A stretch of DNA of 64,000 nucleotides from Buxus sempervirens (GCA_947561395.2 OX387183.1:11087402-11151401), one strand, 5' to 3'; shown: positions 31,818 through 45,580, counted from the first letter of the stretch. Notes: generated from the letters alone by a model not told the origin. Numbers and translations: made by a program.

Positions 31818-33609
31818 TAGATGTGGAATATAGATTGAGACACGCTTACAATAATTCATGTCTTGTCTTTTTTTTCCACATTTCTATGGTGATCCTAAAC
31901 CATACCTATAGTTACAAATTCTATCTTCGCTGCTATTCGCCTTATGCGGAAGGCCCAAGTTTAGTTTCAATCCCTCAATTCATGTCTTTGCTGCTTTTCG
32001 CCTTATGTGGAAGGCCCAAGTTTAGTTTCAATCCGTCAATTTCATTTTAATTTATTTCTAAAGTAACGATTTCACCCCTCCTAATGGATGATTAATACAT
32101 TGACTTTGCTTATTTTAATCTAAGTACTGGAGTGTCTAAATTCATTCCTTCCATGGTATTTCATGTCATTGGCCTTGGTTTCTTAGGTAAGATGATATCC
32201 AGTGCAAGAAGATGGTAGAATTTGCAATTTTCTTTCCTTCTTTCATCATTTTCTGAGGAAAACATCTTGTACAACATACTAAACCTACAACAAGCCAACG
32301 ATTTAGGTTAGAAGATAATCTACTGGTAGGTTTACATGTTAAAACAAACATCTGTAAGTTATAAACAAATTAAACAAGAAAGAAGCTTGTATCCCATGTG
32401 AAATGTGCTTGTGTGCCAATTAAGTTGTTTTTATCTATACTATTATATAAAGCAAACACCTTGTTTTCTGCTTGTCCTTCTATATCAAAACACCCTCAAA
32501 ATGTTTTCAAATTACTCCTTCACTCAAGTCTATTAACACCGTGTGTGTTAATGCTTCTTTGTTTCTAATTCATTTCCTATGCACATAGCGCTTGCACTCC
32601 ATTAGTGTTTTTAGAAATAAGCTAGTGAAAAAAAATACCAATTATAATTTTACAAATAAGTAAAAATGCGTTTGATAAAGTTTTCAAACTAGTTTGTCAT
32701 TATACTAGTTGTGATAGTTGATATTAGGGGTGCAACTTAGGCTAGTTTGGTCTGGTTTGAGCTCCAAGACCAAACCGAAAGCATTGGACATTAACCCAAA
32801 ACTAAACCGAACCGAAATTGATAAACCAAAAACCAAATAGATTTAAAATAGGAAACTCTAAACCCAAACCAAACCAAATCGAATTTACATTCAGTTCAGT
32901 TTTTTTATTGTGGAGATGGGAATTTAAATGATTTATGTTGGGATCAAGCACTTACCACTAGACCAATAGCTTAAGTTATTAGTTAGAGCGTAACTTTATT
33001 TCCTTGTACCATAGCAGGATGTTGGGATTTAGCCTAACACCCCCAATAACCTTCTCCCCAACCAACCTAGAACTTGGTTAAAGCTTGCCACAGCAGCATG
33101 CTTTCTTAGGATTCCCTGGTGGGACTCAAACCCACAATCTTTTTGGGGTCCCACCTTATACTTGTGAGCCGTAGGCGGACAGCTAACACCCACCACAACC
33201 ATAGTGTGCAATATTGAGAGATTGAACCCCTGACATCTGTGCACTATAAGCAGGGGATACACCTACATAAACCGCACAGCATGTTCTCTAGGGAACCTAA
33301 ACTCGAGACCTGGACTACGTTACCAATTGTTATGTTCTTCTTCTTCTCCTCTAATTATTTTCTATTCACATTGCACAATACACAATAGTCAAGTTAAATT
33401 TGGTTCAGCATTTAAGTTGGTTCACCTTTATGGCTGGACCGATTGAAGCCAAAAGGGCTTTGAGCCTAAGGCTAAGGAGTCGACCGGGGAAGAATGCCTG
33501 CCAAGCTAATGCCTACATATGAAGCATACGTGGAACTAAGTTTCACTTAGTCCCTAATCGGCTAGGGAAGGCATTCTTCCTACTGACTCTCTAGAAAGGC
33601 CTTAAGGCC
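31818..33609. other. Intergenic, repeat relics only
   Basis: A short duplication with TTCGCCTTATG(C/T)GGAAGGCC lies near 31938 and 31998. A low-complexity AACCAAACCGAA-rich stretch is at 32700-32900. Around 33110-33150 a GGGACTCAAACCCAC run resembles a tRNA B-box on minus, possibly a SINE relic, with no A-box recognised. No gene is supported. Confidence 0.45.
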
Positions 33610-33774
33610 TTAGAGCACTAGCAGCAGCTTACTCATTCAAATTCCTTATTTTGAAGAATCTGGGTCATTTTTCTATTATAGGGATTGTTTTCTCAGCAAG
33701 TCACTACATCAGATTCCATATTTTTTTCCCTAAATCATTAAAATATTAATTTTTTTAAAAATAAAAAATATTTC

Positions 33775-34110
33775 TAACGGTTATATTCTCCAACGATATT
33801 ATATTTAATTTTTTAAATAAAATAGTTTTTTAAAAAAATATTTTTTTTAAATTCACATAATGTTTTTAACAGTTCTATTCTCCAACTATATTATATTTAA
33901 AAAAAACTCTAAAAATCATTTTCAACAGCTATATTCTCCAACGGGTATAATTTGAACGATTATATTCTCCAACAGTCATATTTCTAACGGCTATATTCTC
34001 CAACAGTCATATTTCCAACAGCTATATTCTCCAACAGTCATATTCTTGAAAAGACATTTCCAATAGTTATATTCTCAAACGGTCATATTTCCAACGGCTA
34101 TATTTTTTCC
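33775..34110 (+). repeat. ATTCTCCAAC subterminal repeats, copy 1
   Basis: Short units of the form TATATTCTCCAACAGTCATA and TTTCCAACGGC alternate just upstream of the transposase. The same array in the other orientation is at about 51480-51790 in element 2. It may hold transposase-binding sites. Confidence 0.7.
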
Positions 34111-34186
34111 CTATAAAATTGAGTGATTTCTTTGCAAATCATTCTCCATCTCAAATTGTGATAATAATTATACTTACATTGTCTTT

Positions 34187-35487
34187 ATGGATTTCTTTTC
34201 TGATGATGACATTGTCTATGAATCTTCTTCTGATGATGAAGAGGAGGTCGCAATAGCAACTGCATTGAACAAGAACATTTGAAGACAAAAAGAGGCTCAA
34301 CATCTGATCATGGTTCTATTCAAAGGTGTATGTTCATCAATTGCAATTCGATGGCTGGTCACCAACGTCTAATTCAAGATTATTTTGCTGAGCCATCAGT
34401 TTATCCTAAAAATATATTTCGAAGGAGATTTCGTATGCACCGTGAGTTATTCCTTCGTATTAAATATGCAGTAGAAGCGTATGACCCATATTTTTTGCAA
34501 AAAAGGAATGCCGCTGGGAAGCTTGGGTTATCCTCTTTGCAAAAGATAACTGCTGCATTTAGAATGCTTGCTTATGGAGTAACAGTTGACTTGACAGATG
34601 AGTATGTTAGGATTGGAGAAACCACCGCAAGAGAAAGCATGAAGAAATTTGTAAAAGCAGTGGTTGCAATTTTTTCAGATGAGTACTTGAGAAAACCGAA
34701 CAACAATGACATAGCTAGATTGCTAGCTGAAGGCTCACGACGAGGAAACCCGGGAATGTTGGGGAGTATTGATTGCATGCACTGGGAATGGAAGAATTGT
34801 TCCACTCAATGGTCAGGTATGTATACTGGTCGTGGTGGTAAGCCAACACTTATTTTGGAAGCTGTTGCTTCATGTGATACTTGGATATGGCATGCATTTT
34901 TTGGTTTACTAGGGTCTCATAATGACATCAATGTGCTAGAACGATTTTCTTTGTTTAATGATCTTGCTCAAGGGCGGGCTCCTCAGGTTAACTATTCAAT
35001 TAATGGTCATGATTATAATATGGGATACTATCTAGCAGATGGTATATATCCCACTTGGGCAACTTTTGTAAAAACAATTCCAATACCGATAGGGGTGAAG
35101 AAGAAAAATTTTGCTGCAACTCATGAAGCTTTGAGGAAGGATGTTGAGCGTGCATTTGGAGAGTTACAATCAAGATTTGCAATTGTTCGTGGACCTGCAT
35201 GTTATTTTAATCAGGATGATCTAAAAGAAATCATGATGGCGTGCATAATTATGCATAACATGATTGTTGAAGATGAGAGACATTTGTATCAAAATGGAGC
35301 AGCCTTCTCAAACCATGAGTATGATCAAGACAATGAGGGTCCACCCCAAGTAGCAATTTTGACTACAAAGACAAATGAAGTTCGAAATTTCATTATGCGC
35401 CACCTGGAAATTAGAGATAGAGAGGTTTATACTAGACTCCAAGAAGACCTCATCGAGCATTTATGGAAAATTTATAGTGAATCTTAG
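34187..35487 (+). pseudogene. Harbinger transposase 1, frameshifted near the start
   Basis: HARBI1-like DDE nuclease. The ATG at 34187 begins as in the intact copy (MDFFSDDDIVYESSSDDEEE), but one T is missing in the ACTGC-ATTG stretch near 34262, giving a stop soon after. From 34279 a 402 aa frame continues (MKTKRGSTSDHGSIQ) to 35487 with the core motifs: SIDCMHWEW, GSHNDINVLE, YYLADGIYP and DVERAFGELQSRF. A protein started at 34279 would still hold the whole nuclease domain, so residual function is possible. Position substitutions against copy 2 are few. It converges with the second Harbinger gene. Confidence 0.85.
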
Positions 35488-35783
35488 GAAAAGAAGATTA
35501 GAGTATAAGAACTACTACTATCCATCTTGTCTGTTTTTAATTTATTCAATTCAAGCATGTCATTTTATTCCAGCATAACTTGTCTCAATATTTCTGTGTA
35601 AATGAACAAAAATATCCCATCAGCAAAGAGTATTGCATCTGAAGCTATGTGGTTTCTAACTTCAAAATTAAAATCAAGCTATGCTCATTGTAGTGTGACA
35701 AATCAATATCTTTATGAGACCTAATTAAAGTTAAGGTTCACATAATTACAAAAAAAAAACTTTAAATAACTAACACAAATAGA

Positions 35784-36896
35784 TTAACTATGAGTATTCT
35801 GTCTTTGCTTTTCCAAAATGTCCCTGCAAAGTAATTGAAAATATTCTCTAGTTTCAGATTCCAACATGCTTGTATCTTTTATCATGATCTCAGCCTCATG
35901 GCACGCTCTTTCGGTCTCTTGACGCGATCGCTCAAGTTGAAGTTTCTCATTTTTTATACGGTTCGCTTCTTGTGTTTCCAATAGTTGCGCTTGTTGGATT
36001 TGAAGAAGCTTTTCTCGTTGTTCAGCGTTTGCGTTAAGTTTTCCCATTTTCTCTTCATGAGCTTTTTTGTTCTCATTTCTCAACTTAACTAGAACACTTG
36101 AAAGTTGAGTACCATCACCTAGCAAGCTCTTTCCATGTTTTTTCCTCTGCTTCGCAACCTTTCTTCCCATAGATCTCTCCAATTCCACAAAACTACTTGG
36201 TTCGGATTGGTCTTTGCCTAAATCTGTGGATTCTGGAGTTGAAGGAGAAGATGGTATAACAGATCTTCTTTTAGAACATGCTTGCTTATTAGGCTGAGAC
36301 CGTTGGTTCCATTTAGGTTGGTCCTTCAAAAGAACCCAACAATGATCATACCGAAAATGTTGTTTGGTCAAAGCATGGAACATTTTTCGAGCTTCTTGAA
36401 CCTATGAATATTTAACAAAACAAATTAGAAACCCTTAAATTGTAAAAGAGTAGTTAACGAAATGATGAATCAAAATACTTACATTGTCTTCCTCACTAAC
36501 CCCGCTTCTATGTTGTGCTTCAACTTGACTTAAGGAACCACAAAACTTATTCACTGCTTGTTGAATATTTGACCACCGATGGCTTAACGATATGAGTGAG
36601 CGTGCAGGCCAACCCGTCTTTTTCTCTTGATTATAGCTGTTTTCAATTCTTTTCCAAAAAGTATCCCATTTTGCATTAGTTCCAATTATAGGATCCAAAC
36701 TTGTATTGAGCCAACAAGAAACTAGTAGTTTGTCTTCATCCGGATTGAAGTTTTGACCACGTTTTTTATTAGAAGACCCTACTTCATGAACTTTAGGTGA
36801 AGTTTGTTCAACTTGTGTAGAATCCTCATTAAATAATTGGGAACCATCTTGCAAAGGGGAGCTCATTGTAGAACCTTCTTGTGTTTGTATGTTCAT
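35784..36896 (-). CDS. Harbinger accessory protein 1 (Myb/SANT-like)
   Basis: Two exons on minus: 36896-36483 (138 codons) and 36401-35784. The intron has GTAAGT and CATAG borders, and the joined frame reads SEEDN-VQEARKMF. The N-terminal half holds a Myb/SANT-like trihelical domain (NFNPDEDKLLVSCW ... HRWSNIQQAVNKF). The C-terminal half is Lys/Glu/Gln-rich coiled coil like the NAM-associated C-terminal domain. In PIF/Harbinger elements this second protein binds DNA and assists transposase nuclear import and end recognition. An acceptor (TTCTCTAG) just before the ATG indicates a 5' UTR intron; CACTA element B sits in that upstream intron. Confidence 0.85.
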
Positions 36897-39800
36897 TCCT
36901 AGAGAAGAAACAATTAGCTACTTGATCAATAAGAGGGTCATGAAAAAATTAATGTATTATATTAATATCACTACAAAAAATTAATTTTTTAGTGACACAA
37001 ATTTTGCGGCAAATATAAATATGTGTCGCGATATATATCATATGGTGACATACTTGAATGCTCGTCGTTAAAGAAAATATATTTGCATTAATAAAAAAAT
37101 CCTAAATAGATATTTGTGGCATTCACTTAAAATCGCCGTTAATTAGAAAAATATTTGCGGGCATTTGTTAAGTTTCGTGGCTTTAACGCTACAATACGCG
37201 CTTTCTGTTTCCCGCTGCCGCTGAGATAGGCAGAAGAGCATAGACGATCAAAACAGAGGCGCTCTTTCTGCTTTGATCAAAACGATTTATCTTCTTTTGT
37301 CTGAAACCTATCCCTCTAAACCAGCATCTTCCCTATTAGTCGATTCGTCTCAGGGGATCAAGGCCATATCAGGTAAGTGTTTAGAATCTTAGGCCAGAAA
37401 CAGCCGACTGCTCGTCTTGCTGTTAACGGCACTTTACTTTTCTCTTTTGGAGGTTTTAGGCATAGCTTGACGTAGCATAAGGGATTGCACAGAGCTCCTA
37501 CCAATCGGCTTCTGTGTTCCGCTATATTCAGTCGATCAGAGCTCGTTCTGCTATAAATTCAATAGATCGGAATGCACAGAGCTCGTTCCGCTATAAATTC
37601 AGTCGATCGATCAAGCATTTCCTCCTTGCTTCTCTAACAACAAGGAGATTCGCTGCCTTAGGCCCTCAGTGGGCGCATCTGCTAGAAAGTAACATTGAGA
37701 ATGACAAGGATTCCACTAAGGGCAAAGACTTGGAACTTCTTGGGCAGATCGGCCGTTATCACCTTCTAACACCTGGTCAGTTTATTTCCCTATCTGGCTT
37801 CTAATTTTTATAGTCAAAGCAATCCACTTCAATTCGAAGAGCGAAGTTGAATTTAGAGATACGAATGCCCAAATCGGGAAATACTTGAACGTGGATGCTG
37901 AAATTAGGTTGAAGCTAAGGGGATTGGTTCCACAAATCTGGAATTCCAGGGTTTGGATTCAATTCCATCTGCAAGGAACCGGTTATTAGTTGTAATTCGA
38001 TTTGTGAAATTCGTGTTCTGATGTGGAGATCTTGTTGTGGAATTTTCTGATGGTTTCTACAAATCTGGATGTGATTTTAAGAAACTGGATCAGATTTACA
38101 GTGGGTGGTAGAAAATGAAGAAGAAAATTCATGTGGTTCGGCAATGATTTTTACATCCATGGTCGATTAGATTCGTTTCACTAAACTGTGAAAGTAGTGT
38201 TACAACTGTTCTCACTCTCTGCCTATCCAAAAAAAAAAACCTCATCTCAGTCTACAATAATACAAGTCCATCTCAACAGTGATTAAGAATTTAAGTAGTC
38301 AATTTCTCATTTGCATTAGCTGAAGATTGGTTTTGACGATATTGTGCTCTCTAAATTGGTTTAAAATTTTAAAAATATTTGGCAACGAATTGTGTATTAT
38401 TTCATATTATAATTGGAATACTAGATCCTAATAATTTCTTTTTCTTTTATGTAAAATATATTCTGAAACGAGATGAAATCATTGTGTCGGGCCATTGCTA
38501 CAATCATATTGGATCAGGCCACCCGCCTTTATGGGTTTATTTTCGGTGAAATTTGCTTGTTTTTCATAATAAAATAAGTGATTCCATATTACCACTAAGC
38601 AATACCCTTGCTAGTAACCCACAATCTTGGTTCTTCTCAGAATATTTGTATCAATAGGAATGCCTTTCATATATGAAAGTTTTGCTGCACAGCCACAAAC
38701 AGATTTTTATCTGGCATCATGTCTACACTTTGCATGCTCATTCTTACATCAATTATCTAATATGATTTTCTCTGTCTTTTTGTTAAGTTTTTCAGTTGTA
38801 GGTGTTGGATTTTCTGGGTCTTTGGCTAGTCTACGTCCAAAACTTGGGGATCACAGGTATCATTGTTTTCCTTATTAATTTTATTTTTGTTACATCACTC
38901 ATCACTTTCTTATCATTGTTTATTCTTGTTAATATTTCATTGAAATTCGTTCTTTTGGTTAAAAAAGGATTTTTCAATTATTGTTCAGCATCTTTATTCA
39001 TATAAGCTGGAAATTTATCTATCAATTTAGATGACACCTGAATTTAAAAAGGGAATTTTATATATATGTTTTGTCTCAATATGATGGTTCTCTGTGAATC
39101 ACTATAATTTTTCTCCTCAAACATGGTTCACTATATTTTTTCTCCTTAAAAAGTGTATTGTATCGGTTAGATGCTGTTATTATTTAGGAGAGCACCTTGT
39201 TCTATAATGGTCATGGGTTGTCCATCCGGGCAATGTTATGTTGTTCTTGGTGGGCTGCTAGGATTCTTTAAAAAGGGAATTTCATATATATGTTATAAGC
39301 CCTATGCATTTTGACTCTCAACCCTCATTGACCAATCTCTTCTTCAGACTCTAAAGTATCCAGTAGACAAGAGGGAATTCTGAATAGTGGCTTTAAGGAC
39401 CAAGTTGTTCTGAATAGTGGCTTTAAGGAATTCGTTGGAATAAGTAATTTTTTGAATAAAAGGAGGACTCCCTTTATAGTGAACTAGAAAGCCTTCTATT
39501 TTGAAAGAAAAGTAGCTCCTGTTCTTTGCATTATAATGCTTAGTAACAGAAAGGCTCTTTTCTGGTTTTTGCCTTTATGTTTTCCTTTACTGATTCTTTG
39601 GGGTCGCTTCTTGTTTGAAACAAGAGAAAAGCAATATTTGTTTAGTAATACATGAATCAGTTTCTGAGATAACAAATTTTAATTTATGTAAATGTTTCAG
39701 TATATGTGTGTGTGTACATGTTTTTGAAGGCAAAATGGATTAAATGAGAAGAATGCAACTCAGATGTGGTGGAAGTGCTTATTTGGGTTGTCAATGTCAA

Positions 39801-41488
39801 TAAGGCAGCTCTCTTCATTGGTTGATTCAATAACTAAAACCCTTGTGATTATGTGATACTTGCAGGATTGGTAATTTACATCAATTCCTACTTAATAACA
39901 TCCTGAAAGTAACTATCTCACTTTATTAATTTACTCACTATATCATTTTATTTGAGTTTATCTTTGAAATATTAAAACCGTTTTAGTATGTAATAAAAAT
40001 TTAAGTTAGATTATTTATAATTTTATATTATGCTTTAAGTAAGATTTGTCAAGTAAGTTGAAATTCTGATAGGATAAGGATTTTTTGAATAAGAAATTCC
40101 AAAAAAGTACACTTAATTAGGACTAAGAATGGATTTTTGGAATTATAATTTTAAAATAATTAGTGATAATAACTTTATAGAGATGAAAAGATCATTCACT
40201 TTTTCCTATTATTTAATAAATAGGAGTCATATTTTCTTTTGATTTAATCAAAATTTTGGAAGTGAAGTAGTAGTTTTGTAGAATTCTCTAGGCTTCATTC
40301 CATTAAATTAGCACTCCAATGATTGTCTTATTGGTTTTTTCTTGAGGATTTATTATTGTAGTAGTATATTTTTCCTTTTCTTGAGAATTAGTTCTAATTG
40401 GATTTCAAATAGGAAAGTCAAGTTTTGAAAATAAAAATTCTAAACAAGGATATTTCAGGCATGTGAAAGTGGTCTAGATTCGTGTCTCCTTTCCATCAAA
40501 TCATTCTTCTTTAATTCATCAACATTTTTAGGCTTTTGATTTACATTACTAGGAAAGAAAGGTTGATTAGTACTTCATTTATTCTCTGCAGTTATGGTCT
40601 CCTAATTAAAATTCAATTGCATATATGGTGAAGAGAATGGGCAAATGTAGAAGTTTGTCCTATTCTTAGCAAAGGAATACTGGCCTATGTAAAATTTCAA
40701 TTGCATATATGGGCAAAGGAATCAAGAACTTTGAGGATTTATTACTGCATATGTATAAAACAAATAAATTTTAGAATACTGGCCTCCTACAATGGCAAGT
40801 CTGTTGTCAAGCTTAAAAAGGAAGGAAAAAGAAAAAGGGAGAATGTGTGGGTTTTTTAAATGAAGACCTAGAACAACTAATGGTGAGAATGTGCAAATGA
40901 AAGCTAGTACGGAAAAATTAAGTGGACATGGATGGATCACGTGGGAAAAGGTTTGGAAGCATAGGTATTGTCAAACTTTTGATTCTTGATAGGTATGAAA
41001 GAGGAAAAGTACTCAAGATCTAGACTCATAGTGGTTTATTAAAGACCGGATCTCAAAGAGAATACAAGAAAATTCTGCATATACATGTATCATTAATCAT
41101 GTGTGATTGATGACAGGTAAATTCAGTCCTTTTAATTTTGTTGGAATTTTACAGGGCATATGAGTCATATGGCATATCTTGAGCTAGTTTAAAAAAAAAA
41201 AAATTTCTAGATAATTTCACCAGTGTCATGCTATTTTTGATTGGTAATTTAGTTAGCTGCCAATGTTTCCTTATACTTACGACATCTTTCAAGACAATGT
41301 TGCAATTAAGTACATGGTTGCTTGAGTAGGGCATGCATTAAAGACAAAATCACCATTTTTTGTTGAGAAATACCCTAAGGTTTGCATTACAGATCAATCT
41401 ATTACTTTCTTTCATCAAATTAAAGTTAAATCTTATACCGTGAATTATTTTGTTTGAAAATGTCCTAAATGCCTTTTTTTGGCTCCAG

Positions 41489-41656
41489 GATGAGGATGTA
41501 TTTTTTGCTGACTATGGAGAAGCTCATATGAAGCTCTCAGAGCTGGGGTAAGTACAATATTAACATATTGCTTTACATAATTATATTCGCATTTTCAGAT
41601 ATTTGAGTTCTGAGAATTCTTTGAAATCTTTGCTTGTCAGATTTGCTGAAGCCTAG
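41489..41656 (+). pseudogene. Captured cytosolic ascorbate peroxidase 3' exons
   Basis: After an acceptor (GGCTCCAG) an exon at 41489-41547 reads DEDVFFADYGEAHMKLSELG. A GTAAGT donor and a TTGTCAG acceptor join it to 41641-41656 (FAEA, TAG). This is the characteristic C-terminus of cytosolic plant ascorbate peroxidase, with its native final intron and an apparent 3' UTR after the stop. The catalytic haem-binding exons are absent. It is a gene fragment captured by CACTA element B and oriented with the window. Confidence 0.85.
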
Positions 41657-41861
41657 CAAGGGACATGGAGAAATGGCAGCTGGTTGAATTTAGTAATGTC
41701 TGTTTTTTATGACGAAATTGGAATGTTCTTCAAGAATTTCGTCAAGTCTGTTTTTGATTATGTAATTGGAATGTTTTGCAAGTTTTGCTGGATGTGACTA
41801 AGAAATATCATCATGCATCATTACAATCCACAGTACGTTGGAATTCTATTGGATTTATTGG

Positions 41862-42937
41862 TGTTTACAGCCTATAAAACCAACCAATGAGAGAGGGACA
41901 CGTAGCGCCCAGGTGGCTTATTTAGGCCATGACAACAAAGCATGTAGGCCTTAAACAGTTGGACAGGCCACGTCAGCATACACGCAAAACCAAGGCAACA
42001 GAAACGCACTCACAAATATCAGAAGATCGTGCCATCGGTCGTTCAACAGTAACCTATTTTTTGAAGATCGTGGCCAAGCGGTTATCTATCTGGAGCGGGA
42101 GACTGAAAACGGCCAACCACCATGAAGATCGTGCAAAGTGGGATGTGGAGCAACCGTCAAAGATTCGCTATAAAAGGCACCAATTCGAAGGGCTTGAGGA
42201 CACAATCCAAGCAACCGCAACCGGTTATTATATTATTTTGATCATCCGTGATCGTTTATCCCCTCTCCTACACCGTAGCAAGAAGGATAAATTAGGACTT
42301 CCCTCACTGCTTCCAGTTGTAGTGACATCTTAGACCCCTTTTTACTCCGATTAAACACCAGAATCCTGCCACCAGAGGATAAGTTAAGGCCGCCCCTGAC
42401 TCGTAGTTCTGTGTTCACAGAATCCCGAGCAGCCGGTCCCGAGACTCGCTCTGTTCAAGCCAGGTGTTAAACAGTAATCCAAGGTGAACCACCTGAATTG
42501 GCTTTGCTAGCAGCCGCCCCTTCCTCCTGCGTTTATACCCGATTACGGCTATAAGACCAAGACAGGCCGGTCCTGCGAGCCCTGTCAATTTTCGTTTTAC
42601 ATTTTGTTTCCTTTGTGAGGATTATCTGTTGTTATTCTCGGCCGACGGCCGATTTTATAATAAAGGAAGTTTTGTGTGCCATTAGTGTCTTTCGCTTTCA
42701 AACACTTGCAAGAACCCAAACGAAGACCAAACCCCTAGTCTTCATATTATCGCCTGACCCATTTATATTACAGGTGGCTTGCAGTACGACTGAACCGACC
42801 CTGGTTTAGATTCGGAACAGGTGCTCGGGGTCAGGACCCGACCCGAAATCATTGTATCAAACGATACTGGCACGCCCGCGTAGAGACACATCATCAACAC
42901 CACCACGTGTCCACATCGGCCCAATTTCGGAGCAACA
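41862..42937 (+). mobile_element. Solo LTR (1.08 kb) inside CACTA B
   Basis: Starts TGTTTACAGCC and ends GAGCAACA (TG...CA), flanked by 5 bp ATTGG at 41857-41861 and 42938-42942. The related CACTA element C has the uninterrupted site near 60070-60085 (reads CTATTGGATTTATTGGTTAA on minus), which proves the insertion. A TATA-like CTATAAAAGG lies near 42169. The retrotransposon family is not certain; coding regions are absent. Confidence 0.88.
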
Positions 42938-43378
42938 ATTGGTTAATTAATTCTTACATAGGTTCAAATTAAGGAAGCTACAAAATAAACTTTTTAAAAA
43001 AAAAAAAGAGAATTTAAATCTATAATGTCGTACATTTGTTCATCGTTAAATAACACTTATCGCGGCATTCACAAGTGTGTCACTAAATTAAGCAAATTGC
43101 GGCATTCATATGTGTGTTGCTAAAAAAATAAATAGCGGCATTCATATGAGTGTCGTTGTACTACATTTACAGTGGCAAACATCACGACACTCATAGAATG
43201 TCACAAATGTTTAGTTTTGGCGACGAACTCAAAGAACGTCGGTAAATTATTTGCGACACGGCCTTTAGCGATAAAAGTAAGTTCACCGCAATGTTCGTTG
43301 CGAATAGCTATAGCGACATTTATTTTAGATTTTGCGGCATTCTTATGAACCCCGCAAAAAATCTAATTTTTTGTAGTG

Positions 43379-45543
43379 TATATAAAGTGTTATTGGGGCA
43401 TGTTCCCCTATAAACAATATGCATAAAAAGAGCTAGCTAACAAAGAAAAGATAGTTAAGAACATGGTCAACTTTCAAAGAGCTAACAAAGACTACAGGTT
43501 GATGAACATGCATAAAGCAGAATGAAGAATGCAACACTAGGATATGCTCCTTGATCAGGATAGAAGTTTCAAAAGTCATGAGAAATCTCCGTGGAAATTT
43601 CTGTTTGTAGGATCAATTAGTCGGTATAATAATGTCAATTAATCGATGGCCAACCCAGAAACTTGCTTTTTTTCTGGGGTTTTCTAATTGACAATTTGTC
43701 AATCAATCTCCACGATTAATCAGGGGAGGTTTAATAAACGTTAGTAATCTTACTCGGTGGAAATATCTGCAAAAGTTTGTTCTTGAGTTTCTTAATCGAG
43801 ACTTATCAATTAACCAATAGAATCTACGAAAATGAAAAGGGGGTTACCAAATGTTCAAGTGGATCTTCTCCTCGTGCAAAGCCATTGAGAATGAACGAAC
43901 TCATTACCCAGATTGAGAATGAAAACGAGGCCCAAGTGTCCAGCCCACTCCATAAAAAGGATGTGAAATCTACCCCAACTACCGTCAAGTGTGCTAACAG
44001 ATAGATAATCAAGATAGCAGCCTGTGCATGATCTGAGAGATTCTTATCAAGACCACAAAACAGAGGGATGTTAAAAATCCTCCAGTAAACCTCATTAGGG
44101 ATCATAACATGAAAATAAATGAAAAGCTAAGGCCAACATTGATTTCAACATATCAGGAATAGCTCCCTTGTATGAATAGAAAACCTCCTCTTTAGCATCA
44201 GATAAGGAGTTAAAGTTAGTGAGTTCTCTAAACATTTGTTTCTCAATCCAACCAATAATGTCCATCCACCTTCATTACTTCATAGGAAGCTTCCCATCTC
44301 TGTACTCTTCTATTTTCTTACCCTCTCTCCTTTATTTCTAATACACCATTCTCATTAACGATCAAAAAAAAAAAAAGGGAATATCAAAGAGATCCTTCTC
44401 TAATCAATCCCTCTTTTTAAACTTTTGGAAAGAAGTAGAAGGAAACAAGAGCAAGATCAGAAATATACAACACATGTGCCAATATAGTGCAGATTTATAA
44501 ATAATAAATAAATAAAATAGTGGATAGGTATCATATTAGCTTTTATATACTTTCCAGCTGATTCATCCATGCATAAAACTTGCCCATTCACATCCATTTC
44601 ATGGATGATTTTTCATAGGTTCGAAAAAAAAATTCATTTCAAGACTAACAAACCATAAATTATAATGATTTAACCTATACTATGTCCTCAATCCTCTTTT
44701 CATCCAATCACCGTTTCATCATCCATTCCACCTATATTTCATCAAACATTAACTTTTATAACATATATCACCTTTTCAAATTGTTCATAAATTCTTATTT
44801 TCTCGTACATAACCAAGACCCTACCACAAACATTCATTCAAGAATGAGAAAAAGAAAGAGCTTTATCTCACTGATTCTGCTAAAGTCCAACAGAACCTCT
44901 CGACCTTGCTTATTTGCCATAGCATCAATTGTCCAACCAAACTCATACGTTATTTCACCCTCTAGTACCCGTTTTTCTTCTTTAACATGCTATCAATTTT
45001 CAAAATATATCAAGCCTATACAAAATTTCTAGCTATTTTAAAAGTTAATGCATCTAAATAAAGGTAAAGCGCGCAGAAAATAATTCACAAGCCATTTTCC
45101 CGTTCAAAGGCAACTAAACAAAAAGGCTATGGTCCAATGAACGTAATAACAAAGATAAAAATGCGAAAATCCAAGAATATGAAGAAGATCAAAACGGAAT
45201 TCCATGGTTTTGCTCTCAGTATAATCAGGGCGTACCTTGTATTAAAGAAGAAATTCCCGGGTAGAGAAGACGATCATTGAAGATGCCCTAGAAGCTATGG
45301 CAGTGACTGATGATACAAAACTTGAAAAGCCCACACAAGCTCCACTACAAATAAAAGGGAAAAATAATACCCAAATCACTCAAATGCTTGAACGATGGAT
45401 GAACTGTTCCAAGTGCAATGAGTTCCCAAAATCAACGCCAAAGCGATGTAAGTTATCTCAATCAACGAGTTTTGACAAAGCGGGCACTTGCCGAAAAATG
45501 GAAGCTGACTGGCGGGAGGGAGAGAGGGAGGGAGAGAAAGAGG

Positions 45544-45580
<37 letters not shown>

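Larger units (their letters stand above)
36969..43378. mobile_element. CACTA element B (6.4 kb, non-autonomous)
   Basis: Starts CACTACAAAAAATTAATTTT and ends AATTTTTTGTAGTG, with target duplication TAT at 36966-36968 and 43379-43381. Subterminal regions are full of GTGTCGC/GCGACA/GCGGCATTC words. Its ends match CACTA element C (59650-63908) in inverse orientation over several hundred bases, so they are one family. It carries the 3' end of an ascorbate peroxidase gene (41489-41656) and a solo LTR (41862-42937). A 96 aa frame at 37514-37801 (RRFAALGPQWAHLLESNIEN) is protein-like but unidentified. No transposase is found. Confidence 0.93.

Noticed and set aside
33110..33150. tRNA gene on minus suggested by a B-box-like GGGTTTGAGTCCC
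   Set aside because: No cloverleaf or A-box could be laid out. At most a SINE or tRNA-derived relic.
37514..37801. 96 aa frame in CACTA B as a gene
   Set aside because: It is protein-like in part (FAALGPQWAHLLESN) but no family was recognised and it lies in a transposon. Left as unidentified content.
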